Source of the DNA: Crocinitomicaceae bacterium
GTDB lineage: Bacteria; Bacteroidota; Bacteroidia; Flavobacteriales_D; Sanyastnellaceae
Direction of reading: 5' to 3'
Assembly: GCA_002693775.1 (NCBI GenBank)
Contig: NZRP01000009.1
Coordinates: 1-37,857, forward strand
Length of the DNA stretch: 37,857 nucleotides
Shown here: positions 27,120-34,512 of the stretch, piece by piece
How positions within the stretch are numbered: position 1 is the first letter of the stretch
Layout: each line of letters starts with the position of its first letter
The notes under the pieces: model-generated
What the model saw: only the letters and a program-made list of their open reading frames with translations
Databases searched by the model: none
Told to the model about the DNA's origin: nothing
Program-made: the position numbers and the translations under genes

Positions 27120-27139
27120 CCGAAGTTAGCTTACCTTCG
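27107..27139. promoter_or_regulatory. Overlapping divergent promoters of smpB and the deaminase gene
   Basis: On the + strand, TTG (27107-27109), a 22-bp spacer and TACCTTCG (27132-27139) precede the smpB ATG by four bases. On the - strand, TAACTTCG (27128-27121) lies four bases before the second ATG of the deaminase gene. The two -7 elements are back to back with a 3-bp gap (GCT), the same layout as at 13295-13313. The smpB -33 lies inside the deaminase coding region. Confidence 0.6.
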
Positions 27140-27143
27140 CAAT

Positions 27144-27584
27144 ATGTCCGTGGAGATAAAGAATAAAAAGGCTTCGTTTACTTATTTTCTTGAAGATGAG
27201 TACACTGCGGGTATCCAATTAAATGGTTGTGAGATTAAATCCATTAGAAACGGTAAGGCAAGTATAGTTGAAGCTTACTGCAAGATGGAGAAAGGGGAGA
27301 TGTGGGTGATGAATATGTACATTGCTGAATATCCTAACGCGGGCTATATCGTGCAGAAGCCACGCAGGCAGAGGAAACTTCTACTAACTAAGACAGAAAT
27401 TAAAAAGCTTGATAAAAAGCTAAAGAATGTGGGAGTGACTCTTGTTCCAACTCTGCTATTTATTTCTAAGAGTGGATATGCCAAACTTAAATTTAGAGTT
27501 GCAAAGGGTAAGAAGATGCACGACAAAAGAGCGTCGATTAAGGAAATGGACGTGCAGAGGGATATAGATAGATTGCTTAGCTAG
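27144..27584 (+). CDS. smpB: SsrA-binding protein SmpB
   Basis: The 146-residue protein is SmpB, which binds tmRNA and brings it to stalled ribosomes for trans-translation. The opening KNKKASFTYFLEDEYTAGIQLNGCEIKSIR, the PRRQRKLLL segment and the KLKFRVAKGKKMHDKR tail are diagnostic. The basic C-terminal tail (KGKKMHDKRASIKEMDVQRDIDRL) threads into the mRNA channel. The tmRNA gene is not in this window. The start codon lies 4 nt after a promoter -7 element, so a leaderless transcript is predicted. Its last 8 nt overlap the end of the convergent unknown gene. Confidence 0.96.
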   Translation: MSVEIKNKKASFTYFLEDEYTAGIQLNGCEIKSIRNGKASIVEAYCKMEKGEMWVMNMYIAEYPNAGYIVQKPRRQRKLLLTKTEIKKLDKKLKNVGVTLVPTLLFISKSGYAKLKFRVAKGKKMHDKRASIKEMDVQRDIDRLLS

Positions 27585-28161
27585 CGATTTCTACTACATC
27601 TGGCGTGATTTCAACTCTGTAGTTGTCGCTGATTTCATCCCAATCCCAAATGAAGTTTACCATTACGTCGCGTAAAGCTTTTTGAATTATTGGATTTGGG
27701 ACATTCATGTCTCTAAAGTATGCGTCTTGACATTCAATTAAACCATACTTGTAGATCACCGCTCTGGTCATAGCCGTTGTTGTGTTTTTTGAAGGCTTAT
27801 TCACATCCTTCATAAAGGCTTTGAACTCTTTTATCTTCTTTGCGAATTTGTCCTTAGGTACACCTAGAGCTAATGCAAATTTTGCAACACAACGCTTGAT
27901 GATGGATCTGTCTACGCCGTTTGCAAAGTGCTTAGGTACGTGGCTAAGATTAGCTGCGACCAAAATCATTAAGAATCTGCCGTAATCTTCTGGATCTAAT
28001 TCAGGGGCTTTTTCAAACTCTGGCATCACATTTAGGAGTGATGATACTTCTGGCCAACCAAGCTCAACAGTCTCGAAAGATGTGTTCACGAAAATGTTTG
28101 CCACCTGTTCGTCGGTGAGTTTTCGTTTAGAAAGCCAGTTAAGTAATCCCAGGTTTTTCAT
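27577..28161 (-). CDS. Hypothetical protein, 194 residues, not recognised
   Basis: I do not recognise this protein. It has no signal peptide and no transmembrane segment, and looks mostly alpha-helical and cytosolic. Features are an N-terminal segment LGLLNWLSKRKLTDEQVANIFV, a central Lys-rich stretch (AKKIKEFKAFMKDVNKPSKN, about 105-124) and an aromatic C-terminal patch FIWDWDEISDNY. A consensus -7 element TAACTTTG (- strand, 28179-28172) lies 10 nt before the ATG, and codon use looks like its neighbours, so it is probably a real gene. It ends inside smpB by 8 nt, tail to tail. Nothing in the context gives a function. Confidence 0.75.
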   Translation of the reverse strand: MKNLGLLNWLSKRKLTDEQVANIFVNTSFETVELGWPEVSSLLNVMPEFEKAPELDPEDYGRFLMILVAANLSHVPKHFANGVDRSIIKRCVAKFALALGVPKDKFAKKIKEFKAFMKDVNKPSKNTTTAMTRAVIYKYGLIECQDAYFRDMNVPNPIIQKALRDVMVNFIWDWDEISDNYRVEITPDVVEIAS

Positions 28162-28171
28162 ACTTGAAAAT

Positions 28172-28179
28172 CAAAGTTA
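28172..28179 (-). promoter_or_regulatory. -7 element of the 194-residue hypothetical gene
   Basis: TAACTTTG on the - strand is an exact TAnnTTTG match, ten bases before the ATG. No TTG is found at the usual spacing (the nearest is 27 bp upstream), so it lacks a clear -33. Confidence 0.5.
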
Positions 28180-28241
28180 AACGAGATTTTTAGGGTTATG
28201 TAAGTGCAATTTGTATGCGCTATTAACAGGGTTATTCACAA

Positions 28242-28275
28242 TTTGCGTGCTTTAGATTTTCCGTACTTATCTTTG
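28242..28275 (+). promoter_or_regulatory. pyrD: pyrD promoter, complete -33/-7 pair
   Basis: TTTG (28242-28245), a 22-bp spacer and TATCTTTG (28268-28275) form the best Bacteroidota-type promoter in the window. Only five bases (TAGTA) separate it from the pyrD ATG, so transcription should begin at or next to the start codon, giving a leaderless mRNA. Confidence 0.75.
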
Positions 28276-28280
28276 TAGTA

Positions 28281-29321
28281 ATGTATAGGAAAGTCCTGAA
28301 GCCCCTGTTTTTTCTAATGTCTCCGGAGAAAGCACACTACTTTGCAATGGGGTTATTGAGCATAGCTATCCGCATTCCTGGAATGCATTTTCTCTTAAAG
28401 CGTTACTTTAACTCAAGCACGGAAACTGAAGCTATAGATGTATGCGGATTGAAATTTCCTAATTGCGTTGGACTTGCAGCTGGATTTGATAAAGACGCAC
28501 GATGGCTTCGAGAATTAAGCGTTCTTGGATTTGGGCACGTTGAAATAGGAACTCTTACTCCTCTTCCTCAGGATGGTAATCCTCAGCCAAGATTATTTCG
28601 CCTTCCATCGGATAATGGGCTTATAAATAGGATGGGCTTTAATAACGGTGGAGTTCACGATGCAGTTGAGAGATTAAAAAACAAACCTGAGGGTCTAATT
28701 GTAGGCGGTAATATTGGAAAGAATAAAGTAACCCCTAATGCTAAAGCTGTAGACGATTACCTTATTTGTTTTGAGGCCTTGCATCCATATGTAGATTATT
28801 TCACAGTTAACGTAAGTTCTCCTAATACTCCTGGACTCAGGGAGTTACAGGATAAGGAACCATTAACTTCGCTTCTTTCATCAGTCGTTGAGGCGAATAA
28901 AACTAAAAAAGTTCAGAGACCTATTTTTCTGAAGATTGCACCCGATATGGAAAACGATCAACTAGACGATATAGTAGACATAGTTAAGTCGGTAGGTGTT
29001 GACGGAGTTATTGCAACAAACACTACAATCAGTAGAGATGGCTTATCAACTCAATCTTTAGTTGTTGACGATATGGGAGCAGGAGGCTTGAGTGGATCTC
29101 CTGTAAGAAAACGTTCAACTGAAGTTGTACGTTACTTAAGTGAACAGTCAGGTGGAGCTTTCCCTATTATAGGTGTTGGAGGAATAGATGGTACAGAGGC
29201 TGCTCGTGAAAAGCTAGAAGCTGGAGCAAGTCTTGTACAAGTCTATAGCTGTATGGTTTACAAAGGACCAGCTCTTGCTAGCAAGATTATTAAGGGTCTT
29301 AACGGAAAATCTTTGCTATAA
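28281..29321 (+). CDS. pyrD: Dihydroorotate dehydrogenase (quinone), class 2
   Basis: The 346-residue protein is class 2 DHODH, which oxidises dihydroorotate to orotate in pyrimidine synthesis and passes electrons to quinone at the membrane. The class 2 N-terminal extension (MYRKVLKPLFFLMSPEKAHYFAMGLL) provides the membrane-docking helices. The FMN-binding core includes VGLAAGFDKDARW, and the catalytic base is S180 in NVSSPNTPGLRELQ. GVIATNTTISR and PIIGVGGIDG bind FMN. It is monocistronic with a complete promoter. Its stop is 16 bp from the stop of the convergent hydrolase gene, with no obvious terminator. Confidence 0.97.
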   Translation: MYRKVLKPLFFLMSPEKAHYFAMGLLSIAIRIPGMHFLLKRYFNSSTETEAIDVCGLKFPNCVGLAAGFDKDARWLRELSVLGFGHVEIGTLTPLPQDGNPQPRLFRLPSDNGLINRMGFNNGGVHDAVERLKNKPEGLIVGGNIGKNKVTPNAKAVDDYLICFEALHPYVDYFTVNVSSPNTPGLRELQDKEPLTSLLSSVVEANKTKKVQRPIFLKIAPDMENDQLDDIVDIVKSVGVDGVIATNTTISRDGLSTQSLVVDDMGAGGLSGSPVRKRSTEVVRYLSEQSGGAFPIIGVGGIDGTEAAREKLEAGASLVQVYSCMVYKGPALASKIIKGLNGKSLL

Positions 29322-29337
29322 TCAGAAGAGCCTTCAT

Positions 29338-30192
29338 TTACATATCCTTCAATAAAATGACTTTGTCGAGCCTAGGTCCTTTTTCAGTGTGCTGTAAAGT
29401 GCAAACCTCATTAGCAGCATCGTGTTCCAAAAACAGGTGATATCCCTTATCAGCAGCCTCAGTAAAAATGCGCTTTCTTTCGTCTAAAGTTAGAATGGGC
29501 CTAGTGTCGTAACCCATCACATAAGGAATAGGAATGTGGCCTATAGAAGGTAGTAGGTCAGCCATGAAAACTAAAGTCTCGTCCTTGTACTCAATTATGG
29601 GGCACATCTGAGCGTCGGTATGTCCATTAACAACGAATGCATCAAATCCCAGCCCAGTTTCAATTCTCTTTGCATCCTCAGCAGCATCAATAAACTTCAA
29701 CTGTCCGCTCTCCTCAAGTGGTATTATGTTTTCGGAAAGAAAACTAGCGCGTTCCCTAGCATTGGGCTCAGTTGCCCAATTCCAATGGCGTCTATTACTC
29801 CAAAATGTAGCATTCTTAAACGCCGGTCTGTACCCATCCCTATTTTCGTTCCACTCCACGGCGCCTCCCACATGATCAAAGTGCAGGTGAGTCAGAAATA
29901 CATCAGTAATATCGTTCTTAGAAAACCCGGCAGTTTTCAAACTTTTTTCAAGCGCATCATCACCGTGAGGGTGGTAGTGACTGAAAAATTTCTCGTTTTG
30001 CTTGTCGCCTAAGCCACAATCGATGAGAATAAGTTTGTCGCCGTTTTCTATTAAAAGCGAGCGCATTGCCCATGGACACAAATTGTTAGAATCGGCAGGG
30101 TTTGTTCGTTCCCAAAGCTTCTTAGGAACTACCCCAAACATCGCACCGCCGTCTAACTTAAAATTTCCGTTGTGAATAGTGTAAAGCTCCAT
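29338..30192 (-). CDS. Metallo-beta-lactamase-fold hydrolase
   Basis: The 284-residue protein has a complete dinuclear metal site: THLHFDHVGG (H102, H104, D106, H107), H191 (NGHTDAQ), D212 (FMADLLPS) and H257 (FLEHDAA). The overall layout (ILIDCGLGD, then WSNRRHW, then GHTDAQM) resembles the AHL-lactonase/YtnP-like branch, but the sequence does not prove lactonase activity. There is no signal peptide, so it is cytosolic. Its ATG lies 4 nt after the -7-like TACCTTCG, predicting a leaderless mRNA. It is divergent from purB and convergent with pyrD. Confidence 0.85.
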   Translation of the reverse strand: MELYTIHNGNFKLDGGAMFGVVPKKLWERTNPADSNNLCPWAMRSLLIENGDKLILIDCGLGDKQNEKFFSHYHPHGDDALEKSLKTAGFSKNDITDVFLTHLHFDHVGGAVEWNENRDGYRPAFKNATFWSNRRHWNWATEPNARERASFLSENIIPLEESGQLKFIDAAEDAKRIETGLGFDAFVVNGHTDAQMCPIIEYKDETLVFMADLLPSIGHIPIPYVMGYDTRPILTLDERKRIFTEAADKGYHLFLEHDAANEVCTLQHTEKGPRLDKVILLKDM

Positions 30193-30196
30193 GTTA

Positions 30197-30204
30197 CGAA
30201 GGTA
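30197..30204 (-). promoter_or_regulatory. -7-like element abutting the hydrolase start
   Basis: TACCTTCG on the - strand, one mismatch to TAnnTTTG, is followed by TAAC and then the ATG. The four-base gap is the same as at smpB. No -33 TTG is visible at normal spacing. Confidence 0.5.
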
Positions 30205-30224
30205 GTGGGCCGCGCCTCTCTTTG

Positions 30225-30232
30225 TACCTTTG
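30225..30232 (+). promoter_or_regulatory. purB: -7 element of the purB operon
   Basis: TACCTTTG is an exact TAnnTTTG match, 20 nt upstream of the purB ATG. No clear -33 TTG lies at the expected distance. It should drive purB, the ABC exporter and the DAHP synthase gene. Confidence 0.55.
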
Positions 30233-30252
30233 TGTTTTGAAATATTTTACTA

Positions 30253-31611
30253 ATGCCTCTTTCTACATTGAATGCTATTTCGCCAGTTGATGGCCGTTAC
30301 CGCAGACACACTGAACCTCTTGCCCCACTACTATCTGAGTTAGGGCTTATTCGCCATAGAGTAGAGGTTGAGATTAGATACTTTATAGATCTAGCTGGTA
30401 TTCCACTTCCTCAGTTGGCAGATTTCCCACAGGATAAGATTTCTGATCTAAAAGGGCTGTTTATCAATTTCTCTGAAGCAGACGCTTCAAGAATCAAGGA
30501 GATGGAGTCTACTACTAATCACGACGTAAAGGCAGTCGAGTACTGGATTAAAGAAGAGATGGAAAAGATGGGTCTGGGTAAGTGGAGTGAGTTTGTTCAT
30601 TTTGGCCTAACGTCTCAAGATGTGAATAACACCGCTATTCCTCTTTCGTTGAAGAGGGCTACTCATGATGTTTATTTGCCGCTTTTAGACCAGGTTCTTG
30701 CAAAGTTGCAGGAGCTTGCTACAGAGTGGAAGTCTGTGCCTATGCTAGCTAGAACTCATGGTCAGGCTGCTTCTCCGGTTACTTTAGGAAAGGAATTTAA
30801 GGTTTTTGTTGATAGGCTTCAAATCCAAAGAGATGCAATTGCCTCTTCTGTTTATGCTGCTAAGTTTGGCGGTGCGACAGGAGGATTCAATGCACACAAG
30901 GTTGCTTACCCTGAAGTTGATTGGGTAAGCTTTGGTAATTCATTTGTAGAAGGAAATTTGGGGCTTCACCGCTCGAAGGTTACAACCCAAATCGAACACT
31001 ACGACCACCTAGCAGCTTGGTGTGACGCTCTTAGAAGAGCGCATACTGTAATGATTGATTTGGACAGAGATATTTGGACTTACATAAGCCTCAATTATTT
31101 CAAACAGAAAATCGTTAAAGGTGAAGTTGGTTCTTCTGCTATGCCTCACAAGGTGAATCCTATTGACTTTGAAAATTCGGAGGGAAACTTGGGTATGGCT
31201 AACGCCGTTCTTAGTCATTTTGCTGAAAAACTACCTATTTCTAGAATGCAGAGAGATCTGACAGATTCGACAGTTTTAAGAAATGTAGGAGTGCCTCTAG
31301 GGCATGGAATTATTGCTCTTAAGTCTCTGCAGAAGGGGCTGGGTAAACTCCTTTTAAATGAAGCTGCTTTCGAAGATGCGCTTGAAGTAAATTGGGCGAT
31401 TGTTAGTGAAGGAGTCCAAACTATACTCCGCCGCGAGGGCTACCCTAAGCCTTACGAAGCATTAAAGACTCTTACTCGAACAGGAGAAGCAATTACAGCT
31501 GAGACAATGAGCAATTTCATTGGCAATCTAGACGTTAGCGACTCAGTGAAAGAAGAGCTAAGGGCTATTACCCCTTCATCTTACACTGGTTACTCTTCAT
31601 CACTAGTTTAA
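30253..31611 (+). CDS. purB: Adenylosuccinate lyase
   Basis: The 452-residue protein is PurB of the fumarase/aspartase superfamily. It releases fumarate from SAICAR and from adenylosuccinate in purine synthesis. The N-terminus LNAISPVDGRYRRHTEPLAPLLSELGL is diagnostic. TTNHDVKAVEYWIKE contains the general acid/base region, and the mobile signature loop GSSAMPHKVNPIDFENSEGN carries the catalytic Ser. Length is typical of the E. coli type. It heads a tight three-gene operon; the ABC exporter starts 12 nt after its stop. Confidence 0.97.
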   Translation: MPLSTLNAISPVDGRYRRHTEPLAPLLSELGLIRHRVEVEIRYFIDLAGIPLPQLADFPQDKISDLKGLFINFSEADASRIKEMESTTNHDVKAVEYWIKEEMEKMGLGKWSEFVHFGLTSQDVNNTAIPLSLKRATHDVYLPLLDQVLAKLQELATEWKSVPMLARTHGQAASPVTLGKEFKVFVDRLQIQRDAIASSVYAAKFGGATGGFNAHKVAYPEVDWVSFGNSFVEGNLGLHRSKVTTQIEHYDHLAAWCDALRRAHTVMIDLDRDIWTYISLNYFKQKIVKGEVGSSAMPHKVNPIDFENSEGNLGMANAVLSHFAEKLPISRMQRDLTDSTVLRNVGVPLGHGIIALKSLQKGLGKLLLNEAAFEDALEVNWAIVSEGVQTILRREGYPKPYEALKTLTRTGEAITAETMSNFIGNLDVSDSVKEELRAITPSSYTGYSSSLV

Positions 31612-31623
31612 TTCTAGTAGAAA

Positions 31624-33429
31624 TTGAAAAGACTCAAAGTATTATTACCACTGCTTAAATCGTATCGCTGGAATCTTCTGGCTAATGCGCTTTTAAATGC
31701 ATTGGGTGCAGTGCTTTCGCTTTTTACTTTCCTTAGTGTTGTTCCCTTTTTGCGAATTCTTTTTGGCGGAGCTTCAAACGAATCTTCTGTAGTTAACGAT
31801 TTGCCCGGGATGATAGGAGAGATGTTTGATCTTTTTGTAAAGGATGTAGGAGAATTCAATGCATTAACAGTTATCTGCTGTTCAGTAGTTGTCCTGGCCA
31901 TTCTTAAAAACCTCACTACCTACCTAGCTATGTATAGCCTGGCTACAATCAGAACAGGAGTAAGTAGGGATTTGAGAAATAACACCTATAAGAAGATCCT
32001 CGGAAAGCAGATGAACTGGTTTACTGATTCTAGGAAGGGTGATTTGATGAGCAGACTTACTGTTGATCTTCACGAAGTAGAGGTCAGTGTAGTTGGTTCA
32101 ATAGAGGTGATGTTCAAATCGCCACTAATGATTTTCATTTCATTTGGCGTATTACTGGCATTGAGCTGGGAGCTGACTTTGTTTGCTATGCTTTTCCTTC
32201 CTGTTAGCGGCCTTGTTATAAGTAGGGTTGCTAAAAAACTTAAGAAATCCGCTCTTAGAGGTAAAGAGGAGCTGGGGTCTTTGAGCAACATACTTGAGGA
32301 AACTCTCTCTGGGATGAAGATCATCAAGGCCTTTGGATCTAGAAAAGAATTCGAAAAAAGGTATAGAGTGAGGAACCAGGAGCATTTCAAAGCAATGCGC
32401 AAAATGTTCCAAAGACAGTTCATGAGTTCTCCATTGAGTGAAGTGATTTCTCTTGCTGTAATGGCCCTTCTTCTGGGGTACGGTGGACAGATAGTTCTTG
32501 CAGGTGATACAGGTCTTACGGGCGATTGGTTTATAGGTTATCTAGTTGTGTTTTCTCAGATTATCCCCCCAGCAAGAGCTCTAAGCGATGGGTGGTTTAA
32601 AGTGAGCAAAGGAGTTGCGTCACTCGATAGAATTGAGGAGATGTTTGAGGATGATAAGGGCTCTAAAATCTTGAAGGATGGTGTCGAAGGGATAACTGGA
32701 ATTGAAAAATACATCATCTTGAAGCAGGTGAGTTATTCTTACTCAGATTCTCTAGTCCTAGACGTTGTTGATCTAGAGATAAATAAAGGAGAAGTAGTTG
32801 CTTTGGTGGGTGCGTCTGGTTCTGGTAAGACAACATTGAGTAACCTACTAGTTCGTTTTGACGACCCTACATCTGGTGTTATTGAAATTGATGGCGTGGA
32901 CCTTGCCTCGATTAAGGTTGATGAGTGGAGGTCTATTCTGGGTGTTGTTACTCAGGACGCGATCCTATTTAATGATAGCATAGCATCTAACATAGCTCTC
33001 TCAGACCCTAATCCAGATATGACTCGCCTTCTCGAATCATCTAAAGCGGCGCATGTTTTGGAGTTTGCAGAAGAAATGCCTGATGGTTTGGATACAATGG
33101 TTGGAGATGGTGGAGGTAAACTTAGCGGAGGCCAAAGACAAAGAGTCGCGCTAGCCCGTGCTCTTTACAGAGACCCATCACTTCTCATTTTAGATGAAGC
33201 AACTTCAGCATTAGACGCAGCTTCTGAACACGCAGTTCAGGAAGCGCTTGATGCAGCAATGAAAGGAAGAACAGTTCTTGTTATTGCTCATAGACTTTCA
33301 ACTGTAAGGAAGGCTGATAAAATCGTGCTTCTTGACGCGGGGAAAGTTGTTGAGAGTGGAAGCCATGATGAGCTTATGGCTAAAGGAGGGGCGTATTCGA
33401 AGCTTGTTGAACTACAATCGTTTGGGTAG
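31624..33429 (+). CDS. ABC exporter, fused permease and ATPase (MsbA-like)
   Basis: The 601-residue half-transporter has an N-terminal six-helix exporter domain (to about residue 330) and a C-terminal ATPase: Walker A GASGSGKTT (396-404), Q-loop Q444, signature LSGGQ (500-504), Walker B LLILDE (520-525) and switch H556. It should work as a homodimer exporting lipid, drug or peptide; MsbA-type lipid A flipping is the common annotation but is not proven here. The start appears to be TTG, because no ATG exists at the proper N-terminus and the first helix begins KRLKVLLPLLKSYRW. It is 12 nt after purB and 3 nt before the DAHP synthase gene. Confidence 0.9.
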   Translation: MKRLKVLLPLLKSYRWNLLANALLNALGAVLSLFTFLSVVPFLRILFGGASNESSVVNDLPGMIGEMFDLFVKDVGEFNALTVICCSVVVLAILKNLTTYLAMYSLATIRTGVSRDLRNNTYKKILGKQMNWFTDSRKGDLMSRLTVDLHEVEVSVVGSIEVMFKSPLMIFISFGVLLALSWELTLFAMLFLPVSGLVISRVAKKLKKSALRGKEELGSLSNILEETLSGMKIIKAFGSRKEFEKRYRVRNQEHFKAMRKMFQRQFMSSPLSEVISLAVMALLLGYGGQIVLAGDTGLTGDWFIGYLVVFSQIIPPARALSDGWFKVSKGVASLDRIEEMFEDDKGSKILKDGVEGITGIEKYIILKQVSYSYSDSLVLDVVDLEINKGEVVALVGASGSGKTTLSNLLVRFDDPTSGVIEIDGVDLASIKVDEWRSILGVVTQDAILFNDSIASNIALSDPNPDMTRLLESSKAAHVLEFAEEMPDGLDTMVGDGGGKLSGGQRQRVALARALYRDPSLLILDEATSALDAASEHAVQEALDAAMKGRTVLVIAHRLSTVRKADKIVLLDAGKVVESGSHDELMAKGGAYSKLVELQSFG

Positions 33430-33432
33430 GGG

Positions 33433-34512
33433 ATGTCTTTTAATCTAGAAAATAAAAGGCCTACTGTGATTGCTGGACCGTGTTCTGCTGAGAATAGGGA
33501 TCAAGTGCTTGAGACCGCTCGAGAATTGAAGAAGAATCCTAATGTTAAGTACTTTAGGGCCGGATTATGGAAGCCTAGAACAAGGCCTAATAGCTTTGAG
33601 GGCGTGGGGGAAAACGGAATGATTTGGCTTAAAGAAGTGGCCTCAGAAGTAGGGCTTCCTGTCATGACAGAAGTGGCAAATGCGGAACACGCAGAATTAG
33701 CACTTAAAGCGGGCATAGACGCTGTGTGGATAGGCGCAAGAACGACAGTGAGTCCCTTCTCAGTCCAAAACATAGCAGATGCACTCAAGGGAACCTCAGT
33801 CCCAGTAATGGTAAAGAACCCCATGCACGCTGACCTTGGCTTATGGTTAGGCGCCATCGAGCGTTTCTCAGCTTCAACTAAGGGAGAAGTGGCTGCTCTG
33901 CACCGTGGATTTTCTAACTACACACAGCAAAAATACAGAAATGCCCCCATGTGGGAGCTTCCAATAGGCTTGAAGGCAGAGCTGCCAGATACCATCCTGT
34001 TCTGCGACCCCAGCCACATTTGCGGCAACACCGATCTTCTGCAATCAGTATCCCAAAAGGCAATGGACCTCGGTATGGACGGCCTTATGATTGAGACCCA
34101 CTCTAACCCTTCAAATGCTCTTAGCGATGCATCTCAGCAGATTACTCCTGATGATTTGGTATCATTGATAAATGCTCTTGAGATCAGATCAAGCCATCAT
34201 AAGGATTCAGTACCTGATAGAGATCTCAGCTCTCTTAGAATCAAGATGGATTCGATAGACGAGCAATTAATGGAACTACTTAGTGGTAGGATGGAAATAT
34301 CTAAACTAATGGGAGAGTTTAAGAAGCAGGAGGGATTGACTGTACTTAACCTTGAGAGGTGGAAGGAAATAGTGATGTCTAGAATGAATTGGTCTAAGGA
34401 GTTAGGTTTAAGCGAGGAGTTCATCCTTAGAGTTCTAGAGCAGGTTCACAAGGAGAGTATCCGAGTTCAGACTAATATCATGAACCATGGATCTAATTCA
34501 CACAAAGACTAA
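33433..34512 (+). CDS. Bifunctional DAHP synthase (type I-beta)/chorismate mutase (AroQ)
   Basis: The 359-residue protein joins two shikimate-pathway enzymes. Residues 1 to about 255 are a KDOP-type DAHP synthase: VIAGPCSAEN with metal ligand C17, FRAGLWKPRTRPNSFEG, KNPMHAD, and H223 in IETHSNPS. Residues about 264-350 are an AroQ chorismate mutase: LSSLRIKMDSIDEQLMELLS, then R286, and ISKLMGEFKKQEG. It makes DAHP from PEP and erythrose 4-phosphate and converts chorismate to prephenate. The fusion is common in Bacteroidota and often lets prephenate or chorismate feed back on the synthase. Last gene of the purB operon, with a terminator-like hairpin inside the convergent gene. Confidence 0.95.
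   Translation: MSFNLENKRPTVIAGPCSAENRDQVLETARELKKNPNVKYFRAGLWKPRTRPNSFEGVGENGMIWLKEVASEVGLPVMTEVANAEHAELALKAGIDAVWIGARTTVSPFSVQNIADALKGTSVPVMVKNPMHADLGLWLGAIERFSASTKGEVAALHRGFSNYTQQKYRNAPMWELPIGLKAELPDTILFCDPSHICGNTDLLQSVSQKAMDLGMDGLMIETHSNPSNALSDASQQITPDDLVSLINALEIRSSHHKDSVPDRDLSSLRIKMDSIDEQLMELLSGRMEISKLMGEFKKQEGLTVLNLERWKEIVMSRMNWSKELGLSEEFILRVLEQVHKESIRVQTNIMNHGSNSHKD

Noticed and set aside
28232-28240. Single DnaA-box-like TTATTCACA upstream of pyrD
   Set aside because: One copy only, no cluster, no AT-rich unwinding region and no dnaA or dnaN nearby; chance match is likely.
29620-30012. 130-residue frame opposite the metallo-hydrolase
   Set aside because: The hydrolase frame carries a complete metal site; the opposite frame is a low-complexity shadow.
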